A stretch of DNA of 47,800 bases from Candidatus Buchananbacteria bacterium RIFCSPLOWO2_01_FULL_39_33 (GCA_001817505.1 MHIM01000009.1:1-47800); one strand, 5' to 3'. Numbered from the stretch's first letter, positions 24,165 through 32,774 are shown. The notes: a model not told the origin generated them from the sequence alone. Translations and numbers: made by a program.

Positions 24165-25529
24165 CTCCATTAAATAGGGTTTATCAGCTATTATCGATTG
24201 GAAATAGAGATCGCGTCCTCGATTATCTAAAGTCAGATAATTTATTTTATGACCATTGAATAACTCAATAATATTTCTTAGTTCACGGTTATCCAATTCA
24301 ATAATTTTAATTTTATTGTCACTGATAAAGATAATATGCCGACCCTCTGGCTGCCACAGGACTTGACTAACACCAGCGCCGATTCGGGTAATGATTTCTG
24401 GCTCTTTCTTTTCTAATTCATAAATCCAAATTTCCCAGTCATTATAAAATAAAAAAGTGTCATCTTTGAGCCAATTGACATTCTTCGCTGCTTGTTTAAT
24501 AGTTTTATTTTTCGTGCTGGGATCAATAATAAATAATTCCTGATCGCTTTGGTCTAAGAGCAGCAAGCGGGCAAAGTCCCGGTTAATAAAGCGGCAATTA
24601 GAGCATTTTAATCCGTCAATAATTTCCAATTGGCTGATATCAGTAATTTTTTGCTTATAAATAACATCTTTGTAATAAAAATAAATCAAATCATTATTAA
24701 CCAAAAAGTCAGTTACTTTTTTATTTAAAATTAAATTGGTTTTTTGGCTGAATAAATCAATTTTATAAACTCCGAGATTATTTAGAGCGTAAACCAAGTT
24801 GTCATTTTTTAAATCCCACTTAATTAAGAAATAATCGTTATTGGGAATAACCAGGGGCGAATCAGCCGGCCGCTCAGTATTAATCACCAAATATTGACTG
24901 CCGACCTGAATCAAAATTTTCTTACTGGTGTTAGACCAGCTTAAAATTTTTAAATTATCGTCATAGCCGGCCTGATGAAGCTCGGAAATTTTTTTATCGG
25001 TGAAATCTAAGGCCATTATTTTTCGGTTCTGGGTGAGAAAGACCGATTTTTGGTTGTCCGGTGAAGCCAGCCAATCAATAATATCATATGAAGCCAGCTG
25101 AGTCGGCCAATTATTTTTCCAAAGTATCACTTCTTCGGCAAAGGTGGTTGAATTCTCAAAAATCTGCAATTTTTTGGTCCAATCATAGTAGCCCTCCTTA
25201 GCGATTTTTATCTCATAATCAGCTGGCAGGAGCTTTTCTAATCTAGCTGGCGTTTGATCGCCTATAACCACCTTGCCGTTTAAATAAATATCAGCTTTCT
25301 TGGGCAGAGAACTGATTATTAATATTCCGGTTTTTTGTATTTTACCGCGTTTTAAATTATAGCGATAACCCTCTGAATAAAGTACGACTAAAGGAGCGGC
25401 AATTAGAAAAATGACGATAAATAAAATATAAATTGTCCGCCGCAGAGCCAGATCATTAGCTGTGGTCAGTTTTATATTTTTATATTTATCGTTTTCTTTT
25501 TTGATTTTTATTTTGCCAAACCACCTCAT
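24150..25529 (-). CDS. PEGA-domain membrane protein with beta-propeller-like repeats
   Basis: A 459-residue protein. A basic cytoplasmic N-tail of about 30 residues leads to one membrane helix (about 31-53). A PEGA domain follows (about 67-125; ISSLPKKADIYLNGKVVIGDQTPARLEKLLPADYEIKIAKEGY has been shortened in thought to its key positions, namely the P..A.IY.NG start, the TP turn and the YEI..EGY end). The rest reads as repeated four-strand blades (LSWSNTSKKILIQ, VLWQPEGRHIIFI), as in WD40/TolB-like propellers. It would face outwards, anchored by the helix. PEGA domains are linked to surface layers. Its partner is unknown. It lies between dCMP deaminase and murA, 10 bases from murA. Confidence 0.85.
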   Translation of the reverse strand: MRWFGKIKIKKENDKYKNIKLTTANDLALRRTIYILFIVIFLIAAPLVVLYSEGYRYNLKRGKIQKTGILIISSLPKKADIYLNGKVVIGDQTPARLEKLLPADYEIKIAKEGYYDWTKKLQIFENSTTFAEEVILWKNNWPTQLASYDIIDWLASPDNQKSVFLTQNRKIMALDFTDKKISELHQAGYDDNLKILSWSNTSKKILIQVGSQYLVINTERPADSPLVIPNNDYFLIKWDLKNDNLVYALNNLGVYKIDLFSQKTNLILNKKVTDFLVNNDLIYFYYKDVIYKQKITDISQLEIIDGLKCSNCRFINRDFARLLLLDQSDQELFIIDPSTKNKTIKQAAKNVNWLKDDTFLFYNDWEIWIYELEKKEPEIITRIGAGVSQVLWQPEGRHIIFISDNKIKIIELDNRELRNIIELFNGHKINYLTLDNRGRDLYFQSIIADKPYLMELTIR

Positions 25530-25539
25530 AAATTCTGAC

Positions 25540-26793
25540 TTAACCGCTTATTTTTTCTATTTTAGCCCCAATGTTCTTAAGACGTGGCACGACCTGGGCG
25601 TAGCCCCTCTCTATCTGATAAATATTATCTATGATTGTTTCTCCTTCGGCGCATAAGCCAGCGATAATCAGCGCCATACCGGCGCGCAAATCCGGACTTT
25701 CTAATTTTTTACCTCTTAATTTAGTTCCGCCTTCAACAATAACGCGGTGCGGATCGCACATAATAATGTCAGCTCCCATTAAGGTTAATTTATCGGTATA
25801 AAAAAGCCGGCCTTCAAAAATGGTTTCATGGATTAAGCTTCGGCCCTTGGCTTGGGTCATTAAAACCGTAAATGGCGCTTGCAAATCAGTGGGGAAGCCG
25901 GGATATTCATGGGTTTGGATTTCCGTGCCACGTAAAAAACTGGGTTTAGTGGCAATGTAATCCGGTCCGATTTCTAAGTTGGCGCCGGCATTTTTTAAAA
26001 TAGCTAAAACTGTTTCTAAATGTTCTGGCCGGCAATTACTCACTTTGATTTGGCTGTTGGTAGCCAGCCCCAGCATAATGAACGAACCGGCTTCAATGCG
26101 ATCGGGAATAAGCTCATATTCGCCGGCTGATAATCTATCCACGCCTTCAATAGTAATCCAAGGCGTGCCTGCGCCTTTGATTTTAGCCCCGCAGTTATTT
26201 AGATAATCAGCCAAAGCCGGAATTTCCGGCTCCATGGCGGCATTGATTATAGTGGTCAGGCCTTCAGCCAAACAAGCAGTCATCATCAAGCTCTCGGTCA
26301 CGGTGACAGAAATTTTAGGCAAAACAATTTTAGCGCCTTTTAATTTCTTGGCTTTTAAAGTAAATGACTCATTGTGTTCAAATAGCTCGGCGCCCAAGGT
26401 CTTAAAGCCGGCTAAAAATAAATCTATCGGCCGCTGGCCGATAATGCAGCCACCTGGCTGGCTCATAGTAACTTCGCCGAATCTGGCTAAAAGAGGGCCA
26501 GCCAGCATAATTGAAGAGCGGAGTTTTTTAGTCAGCTCCCAATCGGGACTGGATTTTTTCAAGCCAGCCGGGTCTATTTCCATAGTTGAATTGCCCCAGG
26601 CCATTTTAACACCCAGATCTTCTAAAATTTCCGCCATTCTTTTAATGTCTTCAATCTTCGGGATATTGCTGACTCGGCAGATTTTATCGGACAAAATAGA
26701 AGCTGCCAATATTTTTAAAGCAGCATTTTTAGCGCCAGCCACTCTAATCTCACCAGTTAGAGGCTGGCTACCGGTTATCTGGTATTTTTCCAT
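25540..26793 (-). CDS. murA: UDP-N-acetylglucosamine 1-carboxyvinyltransferase
   Basis: A 417-residue EPSP-synthase-fold enzyme of normal length, catalysing the first committed step of peptidoglycan synthesis: enolpyruvyl transfer from phosphoenolpyruvate to UDP-GlcNAc. Lys22 and Asn23 lie in RVAGAKNAALKILAA, and the catalytic cysteine is Cys116 in QPGGCIIGQRPIDL, so the enzyme would be fosfomycin-sensitive rather than the Asp variant. AGMALIIAGLCAEG near the C-terminus also fits. The cell therefore probably makes its own wall precursors. It is transcribed leftwards with the PEGA gene just behind it, and its upstream spacer is shared with the divergent S41 protease. Confidence 0.97.
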   Translation of the reverse strand: MEKYQITGSQPLTGEIRVAGAKNAALKILAASILSDKICRVSNIPKIEDIKRMAEILEDLGVKMAWGNSTMEIDPAGLKKSSPDWELTKKLRSSIMLAGPLLARFGEVTMSQPGGCIIGQRPIDLFLAGFKTLGAELFEHNESFTLKAKKLKGAKIVLPKISVTVTESLMMTACLAEGLTTIINAAMEPEIPALADYLNNCGAKIKGAGTPWITIEGVDRLSAGEYELIPDRIEAGSFIMLGLATNSQIKVSNCRPEHLETVLAILKNAGANLEIGPDYIATKPSFLRGTEIQTHEYPGFPTDLQAPFTVLMTQAKGRSLIHETIFEGRLFYTDKLTLMGADIIMCDPHRVIVEGGTKLRGKKLESPDLRAGMALIIAGLCAEGETIIDNIYQIERGYAQVVPRLKNIGAKIEKISG

Positions 26794-26890
26794 TATTTTA
26801 GGGTTTTAAATTAGCTATATTATTACATATTTCTTGAGATTTTACCAGTTAACATAGAAATTAAAATCTGACATTTTTCTTGATTAGTTT

Positions 26891-26919
26891 TTGTTATCTA
26901 ATGATTTTTCTGCTACAAT
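26891..26919 (+). promoter_or_regulatory. Promoter of the S41 protease gene
   Basis: TTGTTA at 26891-26896 and TACAAT at 26914-26919 are 17 bases apart, 28 bases before the start codon. The spacer is shared with murA, transcribed in the other direction. Confidence 0.6.
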
Positions 26920-26947
26920 AATCTTATTAAAATAATGATCATAGCCA

Positions 26948-28231
26948 ATGCTAAATTTTAAGCTACCGTTTAATCGATTCAATTCCGCTAAAGCGCCTTT
27001 TTGGCTCTCTTTTGTTTTTATTGTTTTGGCTTTTATCCTGGGTTTGGCTTTAGGCGGCAATGTTTCTTTCCAAAAAGGCCAGTCCGTTATCAAGGGCCTT
27101 GGCCCTAATGCCACTACCTCGCTTGGTCTTGTTAAAAACCAGGCTGGTGAAATTCCCGAGTATCTGACCAAAGACGTTGATTTTAATTTGTTCTGGGATG
27201 TCTGGAATATTGTCAAAAAAGAATCTTACGAGGAAAATATACCCGATACCCAGTTATTTTACGGCGCTTTAACCGGCATTGTTGGCTCCTTGGGCGATCC
27301 CCACTCGGTTTTTTTTACACCGGAAAATACCGATGGCTTCAACGAAGAATTGGATGGAAAGTTTGAAGGTATCGGTGCCGAGATAGGCATAAGAAACAAC
27401 ATCTTAGCAGTCATTGCTCCCTTAGACAATTCTCCGGCCATTAAAGCCGGCTTACAACCCAAGGATTTGATTTTGGAAATAAACGGCAATGAGACCGAAG
27501 GGATGAGTTTAAGCAAGGCAGTGAGTTTAATCAGAGGCAAAAGCGGCACTGAAGTTGTTTTAACTGTCTATCGGGACGGCTTAGCGAAACCGCAGGAAAT
27601 TTCCATTATCCGCGAGGCTATTAAGGTCAAAAGTTTGGAATTGGAATTTAAGGATAATAATCTGGCTTACATCAAAATCCGGCAGTTTAATTCGGAAACC
27701 GTACCTCTTTTTAATGATGCTGTAATTGAAATAATAAAAAAGCCCGAGGTGGCTGGAATAATTTTAGATTTGCGCTATAATCCCGGCGGCTATTTGCAAG
27801 CGGCCATTGATATCGCCGGCGAATGGGTTGACGGGGAGGTGGTGGTCAAAGAAAAACTGCGGGGCGGGGAGGAATTATTGCATCGCGCTGGTAACCAGTC
27901 GGCCAAATTAGATAAATTTAAGACCGTGGTCTTGGTCAATGACGGCAGCGCTTCGGGTTCGGAAATCGTGGCCGGCGCTCTACAGGATTTGGACCGGGCG
28001 ACAATTGTCGGTGAGAAGACCTATGGCAAGGGCTCGGTGCAAAAACTTATTGATTTAAAAGATGGCTCTTCCATAAAACTGACTGTGGCTAAGTGGTTCA
28101 CTCCCCAAGGCAATTCCATTGAGGGCGATGGCATTACGCCTGATGTGGAAGTGGAAATGACTGAAGACGATTATAACAACTACCGCGACCCGCAATTGGC
28201 TAAGGCCTTGGAAATATTATTGACAAAGTAA
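26948..28231 (+). CDS. S41 C-terminal processing protease
   Basis: A 427-residue CtpA/Prc-type serine protease. One N-terminal membrane helix (about 18-40) anchors it, with the rest outside. A PDZ domain lies at about 130-215 (GIGAEIGIRNN, then SPAIKAGLQPKDLILEINGN), and the S41 domain follows with NPGGYLQAAIDIA. The nucleophile lies in DGSASGSEIVAG and the general-base lysine in GEKTYGKGSVQ, the Ser-Lys dyad of the family. Such enzymes trim C-termini of exported proteins or wall hydrolases. The length and order of domains are normal. It has its own promoter; nothing ties it to the next gene, rplI, beyond orientation. Confidence 0.95.
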   Translation: MLNFKLPFNRFNSAKAPFWLSFVFIVLAFILGLALGGNVSFQKGQSVIKGLGPNATTSLGLVKNQAGEIPEYLTKDVDFNLFWDVWNIVKKESYEENIPDTQLFYGALTGIVGSLGDPHSVFFTPENTDGFNEELDGKFEGIGAEIGIRNNILAVIAPLDNSPAIKAGLQPKDLILEINGNETEGMSLSKAVSLIRGKSGTEVVLTVYRDGLAKPQEISIIREAIKVKSLELEFKDNNLAYIKIRQFNSETVPLFNDAVIEIIKKPEVAGIILDLRYNPGGYLQAAIDIAGEWVDGEVVVKEKLRGGEELLHRAGNQSAKLDKFKTVVLVNDGSASGSEIVAGALQDLDRATIVGEKTYGKGSVQKLIDLKDGSSIKLTVAKWFTPQGNSIEGDGITPDVEVEMTEDDYNNYRDPQLAKALEILLTK

Positions 28232-28331
28232 TTGGTCAAATTTATAATCTTTATTAAGGATGATGAAATAGGCCGGCTATTTAATAACAGCCGAATCAAG
28301 TTTTATTAAATATCCAGCCCAGCTTAACTTA

Positions 28332-28772
28332 ATGAAAATCATCTTATTAAAGAAGGTAAAAAATCTTGGTGATATTGGCGATATTAGAAAAGTGGCTGAC
28401 GGCTATGCTTTGAATTTTCTAATTCCCCAGAAAATGGCTGGGTTAGCCAGCGCTCAAAATCTCAATAATTTGGTAAAAGCCAAGGCAGAATCGATTAAGC
28501 TAGCGGCCAAGGATTTGGCTCTAGCCCAGGCGAAAGCTACTAAGCTCCAAGGCCTGGCTATAGAGATAAAAGCCAAAGCCAATAATGAGGGTAAATTGTA
28601 CTCGGCTATTTCTACCAGCGCCATTGCCGGTAAATTAAGAGAAAAAGGCCTTGATGTAGAGCATAAGCAAATTAATTTAATGAAGCCAATTAAAGAATTG
28701 GGAGAATACTCGGCCTTGGTGGTTTTTAACCATGGCCTGGAGGCGGAAATAACAATTGTGGTAACTGAATGA
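28332..28772 (+). CDS. rplI: 50S ribosomal protein L9
   Basis: A 146-residue protein with the L9 N-terminal signature MKIILLKKVKNLGDIGDIRKVADGYALNFLIP (here given only as evidence of the VKNLG..G....V.DGYA.NFLIP pattern), a long central helix and a C-terminal domain with the ISTSAIAGKLREKG-type helix. It binds 23S rRNA at the base of the L1 stalk. Some Patescibacteria groups are reported to lack L9, so its presence narrows the placement somewhat. It is located between the protease and pyrG, with no rpsF/rpsR partners beside it, unlike in most bacteria. A terminator hairpin follows. Confidence 0.96.
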   Translation: MKIILLKKVKNLGDIGDIRKVADGYALNFLIPQKMAGLASAQNLNNLVKAKAESIKLAAKDLALAQAKATKLQGLAIEIKAKANNEGKLYSAISTSAIAGKLREKGLDVEHKQINLMKPIKELGEYSALVVFNHGLEAEITIVVTE

Positions 28773-28790
28773 CTAAGGTTAGTAAATATA

Positions 28791-28817
28791 AAATAGGGGT
28801 TTAAACCCTTTATTTTT
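28791..28817 (+). terminator. Terminator after rplI
   Basis: A perfect palindrome GGGTTTAAACCC at 28797-28808 is extended by AAATA on the left and TTATTTTT on the right. The T-rich tail supports intrinsic termination between rplI and pyrG. Confidence 0.65.
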
Positions 28818-28849
28818 GTTGATTTTTGTTAAGTTAAAAATAACCAATT

Positions 28850-30505
28850 ATGCCCGAAGGAAAATATATTTTTGTCATTGGCGGAGTGATGTCTGGGGTA
28901 GGCAAGGGCATTGCCAGCGCTTCTATCGGCAAAATACTCCAAGCCAGGGGCTGGAAAGTAACAGCGGTGAAAATCGATCCTTACATCAACCTTGATGCCG
29001 GTACCATGAATCCGCTAGAACATGGCGAGGTTTTTGTGACTGATGATGGCGATGAAACCGACCAGGATATCGGCAATTATGAGAGATTCTTAGATACCAA
29101 TATTTACCGAAGCAATTATATGACTACTGGCCGAGTTTATCAGGCGGTTATTGAGCGGGAAAGGAATTTGGAATACGGCGGCAAATGCGTTGAAGTTGTG
29201 CCTCATATACCGCTGGAAGTGATTAGCCGGATAAAAAAAGCGGCGCAGCTTATTCAAGCCGATATAACTATCATTGAAATCGGCGGCACGGTCGGCGAAT
29301 ACCAGAATATTTTATTTTTAGAAGCGGCCAGAATGCTGAAATTAAGCCAGCCGCAAGATGTCTTATTCGTTTTGGTTTCTTATTTGCCGGTGCCGGCTAA
29401 AATAGGCGAAATGAAAACCAAGCCAACACAGACAGCTGTCAAAATGCTTAATTCAGCCGGCCTTCAGCCGGATTTCATTTTGGGCCGGGCTGATCGGCCG
29501 ATTGATGAGCCACGGAAAGAAAAAATCGCTCTATTTTGTAATGTCCATAAAGAGGAAATTATCTCTGCTCCTGATACTGATATCGTCTATGAGATACCGA
29601 TTAATTTTGAAAAAGACAACTTATCGGAAAAGATATTGAAAAAATTTAATTTGGAAATCAAGCCGATAAATTTAGCTGATTGGCAGACACTGGTAGCCAA
29701 AATCAATAACGCCCAAACCGGCATCAAAATAGGCATTGTCGGCAAATATTTTGAAACCGGTGATTTTATCTTGCCGGATGCTTACATTTCAGTGATTGAA
29801 AGTTTAAAATACGCCGCTTGGCATTGGGGTATAAAGCCGCAAATTCACTGGCTGAATTCCGATGCTTACGAAGATAGCCAGAGGATAACCGGCCTGGCTG
29901 ACTGTGATTGCTTAGTGGTGCCGGGCGGTTTTGGCTCGCGCGGCATTGAAGGCAAGATTGCGGCTATCAAATATGCCAGGGAAAATAAGATACCCTTTCT
30001 GGGGCTGTGTTATGGTATGCAATTGGCTTCAATTGAATTTGCTCGCCACGTTTGCGGCTTAAGCGGAGCCCAAACTACGGAAATTCAACCGACAGCGGAG
30101 GACCCGATTATCCATGTTATGGAAGAGCAAGCGGAAAAATTAGCCAAAAATCAATACGGCAATACTATGCGGCTGGGGGAGTATCCTTGCGTTTTAAAAC
30201 CGGGGTCGGTAGTTGCTGGGTTGTATGGTCAATTAGAAATTACTGAAAGACACCGTCATCGTTATGAATTTAACAATAATTATCGCGATTTATTGGAAGA
30301 AGCTGGCTTATTTTTTTCCGGCACCTCGCCCGATGACCAATTAGTGGAAATTATTGAGTTGCCGGCCAATATTCATCCCTTCTTTGTCGGTGTTCAATTC
30401 CATCCGGAATTCAAGTCACGCCCGCTTCGCCCCCACCCTTTATTTTTGGGGTTAATCAAAGCCGGCTGGGCTTTACAAAAAAATAAAAACGCCAAAATCT
30501 TGTAA
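28850..30505 (+). CDS. pyrG: CTP synthase
   Basis: A 551-residue enzyme of standard length that aminates UTP to CTP with glutamine. The N-terminal amidoligase domain (to about 270) begins KYIFVIGGVMSGVGKGIASA with the P-loop and contains KIDPYINLDAGTMNP. The glutaminase domain (from about 290) has the oxyanion region GGFGSRG, nucleophile Cys387 in LGLCYGMQLA and the His-Glu of VQFHPEFKSRP. The last codons lie inside the 5' arm of a bidirectional terminator, whose loop contains the stop codon. The neighbour on the other side of that hairpin, rpmA, is convergent. The start lacks a Shine-Dalgarno. Confidence 0.98.
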   Translation: MPEGKYIFVIGGVMSGVGKGIASASIGKILQARGWKVTAVKIDPYINLDAGTMNPLEHGEVFVTDDGDETDQDIGNYERFLDTNIYRSNYMTTGRVYQAVIERERNLEYGGKCVEVVPHIPLEVISRIKKAAQLIQADITIIEIGGTVGEYQNILFLEAARMLKLSQPQDVLFVLVSYLPVPAKIGEMKTKPTQTAVKMLNSAGLQPDFILGRADRPIDEPRKEKIALFCNVHKEEIISAPDTDIVYEIPINFEKDNLSEKILKKFNLEIKPINLADWQTLVAKINNAQTGIKIGIVGKYFETGDFILPDAYISVIESLKYAAWHWGIKPQIHWLNSDAYEDSQRITGLADCDCLVVPGGFGSRGIEGKIAAIKYARENKIPFLGLCYGMQLASIEFARHVCGLSGAQTTEIQPTAEDPIIHVMEEQAEKLAKNQYGNTMRLGEYPCVLKPGSVVAGLYGQLEITERHRHRYEFNNNYRDLLEEAGLFFSGTSPDDQLVEIIELPANIHPFFVGVQFHPEFKSRPLRPHPLFLGLIKAGWALQKNKNAKIL

Positions 30506-30520
30506 GGTTTTGGTGTTTTT
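30485..30520. terminator. Bidirectional terminator overlapping the pyrG stop
   Basis: AAAAAC-G-CCAAAA (30485-30497) pairs with TTTTGG-T-GTTTTT (30508-30520). The pyrG TAA (30503-30505) is in the loop, so the hairpin arm is also coding sequence. It serves pyrG and the convergent rpmA, which ends at 30528. Confidence 0.8.
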
Positions 30521-30527
30521 ATAGTTG

Positions 30528-30800
30528 TTATTCAACGCTGATGATTTGAACATTTTCCAACTTACCGTTGAATTTTCTGACTTTTTTCTTGGTGTATTTT
30601 ACTAAACCGCTGCTAACAGCAAAAATGGAATCGTCTTTGGCCAGCCGGGTATTTTTGCCCGGCCGATATTTACTGCCGCGTTGTCTGACAACAATAGCTC
30701 CGTTTTTGGCTCTTTCGCCGCCATATAATTTAACGCCTAACCGCTGGGCGTTGGAGTCGCGGCCTAATCTGGTACTGCCGCCCGCTTTTTTATGTGCCAT
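30528..30800 (-). CDS. rpmA: 50S ribosomal protein L27
   Basis: A 90-residue protein with the L27 start [21 protein letters not shown] and [13 protein letters not shown]. The N-terminus reaches the peptidyl-transferase centre. The mature-type N-terminus is encoded directly: there is no Firmicutes-style cleaved leader. L27 is normally encoded beside L21 (rplU), but no rplU is seen next to it here. The gene faces pyrG and is separated from it by a shared terminator. Its promoter would lie in the AT-rich stretch at 30801-30880. Confidence 0.97.
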   Translation of the reverse strand: MAHKKAGGSTRLGRDSNAQRLGVKLYGGERAKNGAIVVRQRGSKYRPGKNTRLAKDDSIFAVSSGLVKYTKKKVRKFNGKLENVQIISVE

Positions 30801-30890
30801 ATTTGAATATTATTTATAATAATATTTGGTATATTAGCTTAACTGACAAAAAAAGTCAAGGAATAAGTCATCTGCTTAGCCGATAATAAA

Positions 30891-30915
30891 ACCCCCAGTT
30901 ATATTAATCGGGGGT
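30891..30915 (-). terminator. Terminator of the HExxH mini-protein gene
   Basis: ACCCCC (30891-30896) and GGGGGT (30910-30915) form the stem. On the minus strand the stem is followed by TTTTATTAT. The hairpin overlaps the stop codon of the gene at 30904. Confidence 0.75.
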
Positions 30916-31293
30916 AGTTTTTCTTTTTAATGAAGGGCTTTGTTTGGACTTTTGAAGTTGTTCTGCTAAAAGAAGAAATAATTTTTTCATTTGCCTGACG
31001 GTCATTCTGCGAGCAATCCTTTTTTCTAATTTTAAAGTCAATTTTTCTTGAGTTTCATCGCTTTGTCCTTTATTGAAAGGATAAAGAACATGCAGGCATT
31101 CATGAATAATAGTTGGCAAAATTCTATCTTCTGGATCCAACCAAATAGTTTCCCCATCGGTTAAACCGCGGTTTTTTCTCATTCTCTCTAAAACGACATT
31201 AATTCTGCCGGTTCTTAAAACCCCATAAATTCGATGAAGGTAATAATCTATCTGCCTTCTGGTTAATCGGTGGTTGGTTAAGTTTTTAAACAT
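30904..31293 (-). CDS. Small putative zinc metalloprotein with HExxH
   Basis: A 129-residue protein I do not recognise as a named family. Residues 64-68 are HECLH, inside ILPTIIHECLHVLYP, a classic HExxH zinc-peptidase helix, and acidic residues at 79-80 could be the third ligand. The N-terminal 45 residues are basic and helical (RRQIDYYLHRIYGVLRTGRI), and the C-terminal third is a basic amphipathic helix (KLEKRIARRMTVRQMKKLF). It has no signal peptide or membrane helix. It has a full Shine-Dalgarno, AAGGAGG, 8 bases before the ATG, its own promoter and a tight terminator, so it is a stand-alone unit. SprT-like or toxin-type metallopeptidases are possible relatives. Confidence 0.8.
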   Translation of the reverse strand: MFKNLTNHRLTRRQIDYYLHRIYGVLRTGRINVVLERMRKNRGLTDGETIWLDPEDRILPTIIHECLHVLYPFNKGQSDETQEKLTLKLEKRIARRMTVRQMKKLFLLLAEQLQKSKQSPSLKRKTTPD

Positions 31294-31329
31294 CTGGATC
31301 GCCTCCTTGATGTAATGTACGATTATTCA

Positions 31330-31358
31330 AGTTTACCTATTTTTCCAACAGTAGTCAA
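31330..31358 (-). promoter_or_regulatory. Promoter of the HExxH gene
   Basis: On the minus strand TTGACT (31358-31353) and TAAACT (31335-31330) are 17 bases apart. Its -35 directly abuts the -35 of the opposite promoter at 31359. Confidence 0.6.
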
Positions 31359-31387
31359 TTGCCATCTTCGGCAAAATTGTGTATAAT
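31359..31387 (+). promoter_or_regulatory. Promoter of the C39-like lipoprotein gene
   Basis: TTGCCA (31359-31364) and a perfect TATAAT (31382-31387) are 17 bases apart, 32 bases before the GTG start. It is back to back with the promoter of the HExxH gene, so RNA polymerase can probably occupy only one at a time. Confidence 0.65.
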
Positions 31388-31419
31388 TACAGTCAATTAA
31401 AAATTAATAATATTGCCTT

Positions 31420-32202
31420 GTGCCATATAAGATAGTCGTCATCTTTATTTTATTATTATTTTTAACCGGTTGCCTTAGACAATCGCCATCGGTTATTGTC
31501 AATCTGCCGGCTGAAGAGGTTAAACAGCAGGCAGCTGGCACTTTACCTGTTATTAAAGCCGATAATAATATTTCTGACGCTTCTAAGACTACTTTGCCAG
31601 CCCAAGTGGCTATACCCGCCAAGCTGGAATTAAAAGTGGCTTTTGCTCCCCAGGCGCCTTTTGCCAATTGGGATGAGTTGCATGAAGAGGCCTGCGAAGA
31701 GGCCTCAATCATCACAGCGGCTAAATATTTTTCCCATCAGCCGCTTGATGAGAAAATAATGGATGAGGAGATTTATAAGTTGGCTGATTGGGAAGGAGTA
31801 AATGGCTATAAAATTGATTTAAGCGCCGCTGAAACTGCCCAAGTTCTGAAAAATTATTATCAACTTAACGCTAAGGTGGTTGAAGATGTGAGTGTGGACA
31901 GGATAAAATATGAATTAAGCCGGGGCAATTTAGTGATAGTGCCGGCGGCCGGACGGGAACTGCAAAATCCTTATTTTCGCACACCTGGACCGATTTATCA
32001 TATGTTGGTTATCAGGGGTTATGATAATGACGAGTTTATCACCAATGAAGTGGGCACTAAAAGGGGAGATGGCTTCAGGTATAAATATCAGCGCTTGATT
32101 GATGCTGTCCATGATTGGAATCCGGCTTGGTCGCACTATGAGGTGACAGACGAGCAAATGAGCACCGCTCCCAAAAGGATGGTGGTGGTGACTGGCTCTT
32201 GA
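31420..32202 (+). CDS. Lipoprotein with C39-like cysteine peptidase domain
   Basis: A 260-residue protein starting at GTG. The signal sequence ends in the lipobox LTGC, so the mature protein would be lipid-anchored outside the membrane. A low-complexity linker leads to a C39_2/BtlCP-like papain-fold domain from about residue 80. It has DELHEEACEEASI (candidate catalytic Cys after the acidic run), IYHMLVIRGYDND (candidate His) and FITNEVG (Asn/Asp). Members of this domain family are often putative peptidases of unproven substrate. It has a strong promoter, back to back with that of the HExxH gene, which suggests joint control of two hydrolases. The stop TGA overlaps a TTGACA that may serve the next gene. 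Confidence 0.85.
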   Translation: MPYKIVVIFILLLFLTGCLRQSPSVIVNLPAEEVKQQAAGTLPVIKADNNISDASKTTLPAQVAIPAKLELKVAFAPQAPFANWDELHEEACEEASIITAAKYFSHQPLDEKIMDEEIYKLADWEGVNGYKIDLSAAETAQVLKNYYQLNAKVVEDVSVDRIKYELSRGNLVIVPAAGRELQNPYFRTPGPIYHMLVIRGYDNDEFITNEVGTKRGDGFRYKYQRLIDAVHDWNPAWSHYEVTDEQMSTAPKRMVVVTGS

Positions 32203-32227
32203 CAGAGATTGATATTTGATGTAACTT
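32199..32227 (+). promoter_or_regulatory. Candidate promoter of the small membrane protein gene
   Basis: A perfect TTGACA (32199-32204) overlaps the lipoprotein stop codon. After 17 bases TAACTT (32222-32227) is a weak -10. A small palindrome, ACTTAA-ACA-TTAAGT, lies over and after the -10 and could bind a regulator. Confidence 0.4.
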
Positions 32228-32310
32228 AAACATTAAGTTTAGAACCTTATAAATCAACTTACACCAGTCGAAATCGGGCAATTACGCCAGACCAAGAAAG
32301 AGGAGAAACG

Positions 32311-32760
32311 ATGATGATTGTGTTTCTAATGGCACTGTTTTCTTTGGTTTTCGCCGCAGTATTATTTATATTTGCCGGTAGTTGGATTAAAACAGATTCT
32401 TCTAACGCTCTGGCGGGGATTAGTTTAGGTCTTACGTTTCTTCTTGCCGCCGTATTACTTATTAGTTCTTCTGTCAAAGATGAGAACATAGGGTATGCCG
32501 CCCGTAACAACCATTTAGAAAAAAACAGTGTTTATGAAGTATTATACGCCGTAGAGGATGGTGTTAGTTATGATGTTTTAATCAGGCTACCGGATGAAAG
32601 GACTGTTCGTCTCTTCAAGCCGGATGAGGAATTCCAGCCGGGGACATATAAGGCCTTTAATAAGTTAACCGCTCCAGGCGTTCATGAGTTATCTCTTAAG
32701 CCATTTTCGTCAGTACCAGTGGAAATGGCGGTAGAAAAAGAAGTGGAAAAAGAGGAATAA
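32311..32760 (+). CDS. Small two-helix membrane protein, family copy A
   Basis: A 149-residue protein of no family known to me. Two membrane helices (about 3-25 and 33-53) are followed by a soluble domain with NSVYEVLYAVEDGVSYDVLIRLPDE-type strands (first part NSVYEVLYA) and the RTVRLFKPDEE turn. The C-tail is Glu-rich. It has the same length and plan as the two genes at 45310 and 45774, with the shared pattern N.V.EV.Y.E......IR.P...RLF..D. It starts with ATGATG behind the Shine-Dalgarno GAGGAG, unusual in this window. It follows the C39-like lipoprotein and precedes the iron operon, from which a terminator separates it. No function can be assigned. Confidence 0.8.
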   Translation: MMIVFLMALFSLVFAAVLFIFAGSWIKTDSSNALAGISLGLTFLLAAVLLISSSVKDENIGYAARNNHLEKNSVYEVLYAVEDGVSYDVLIRLPDERTVRLFKPDEEFQPGTYKAFNKLTAPGVHELSLKPFSSVPVEMAVEKEVEKEE

Positions 32761-32774
32761 GTTTTGGCAAAATT

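Noticed and set aside
26234-26809. A 191-codon open frame on the plus strand
   Set aside because: It is antisense to murA, whose protein is clearly conserved with its active-site cysteine; the plus-strand translation shows no family pattern.
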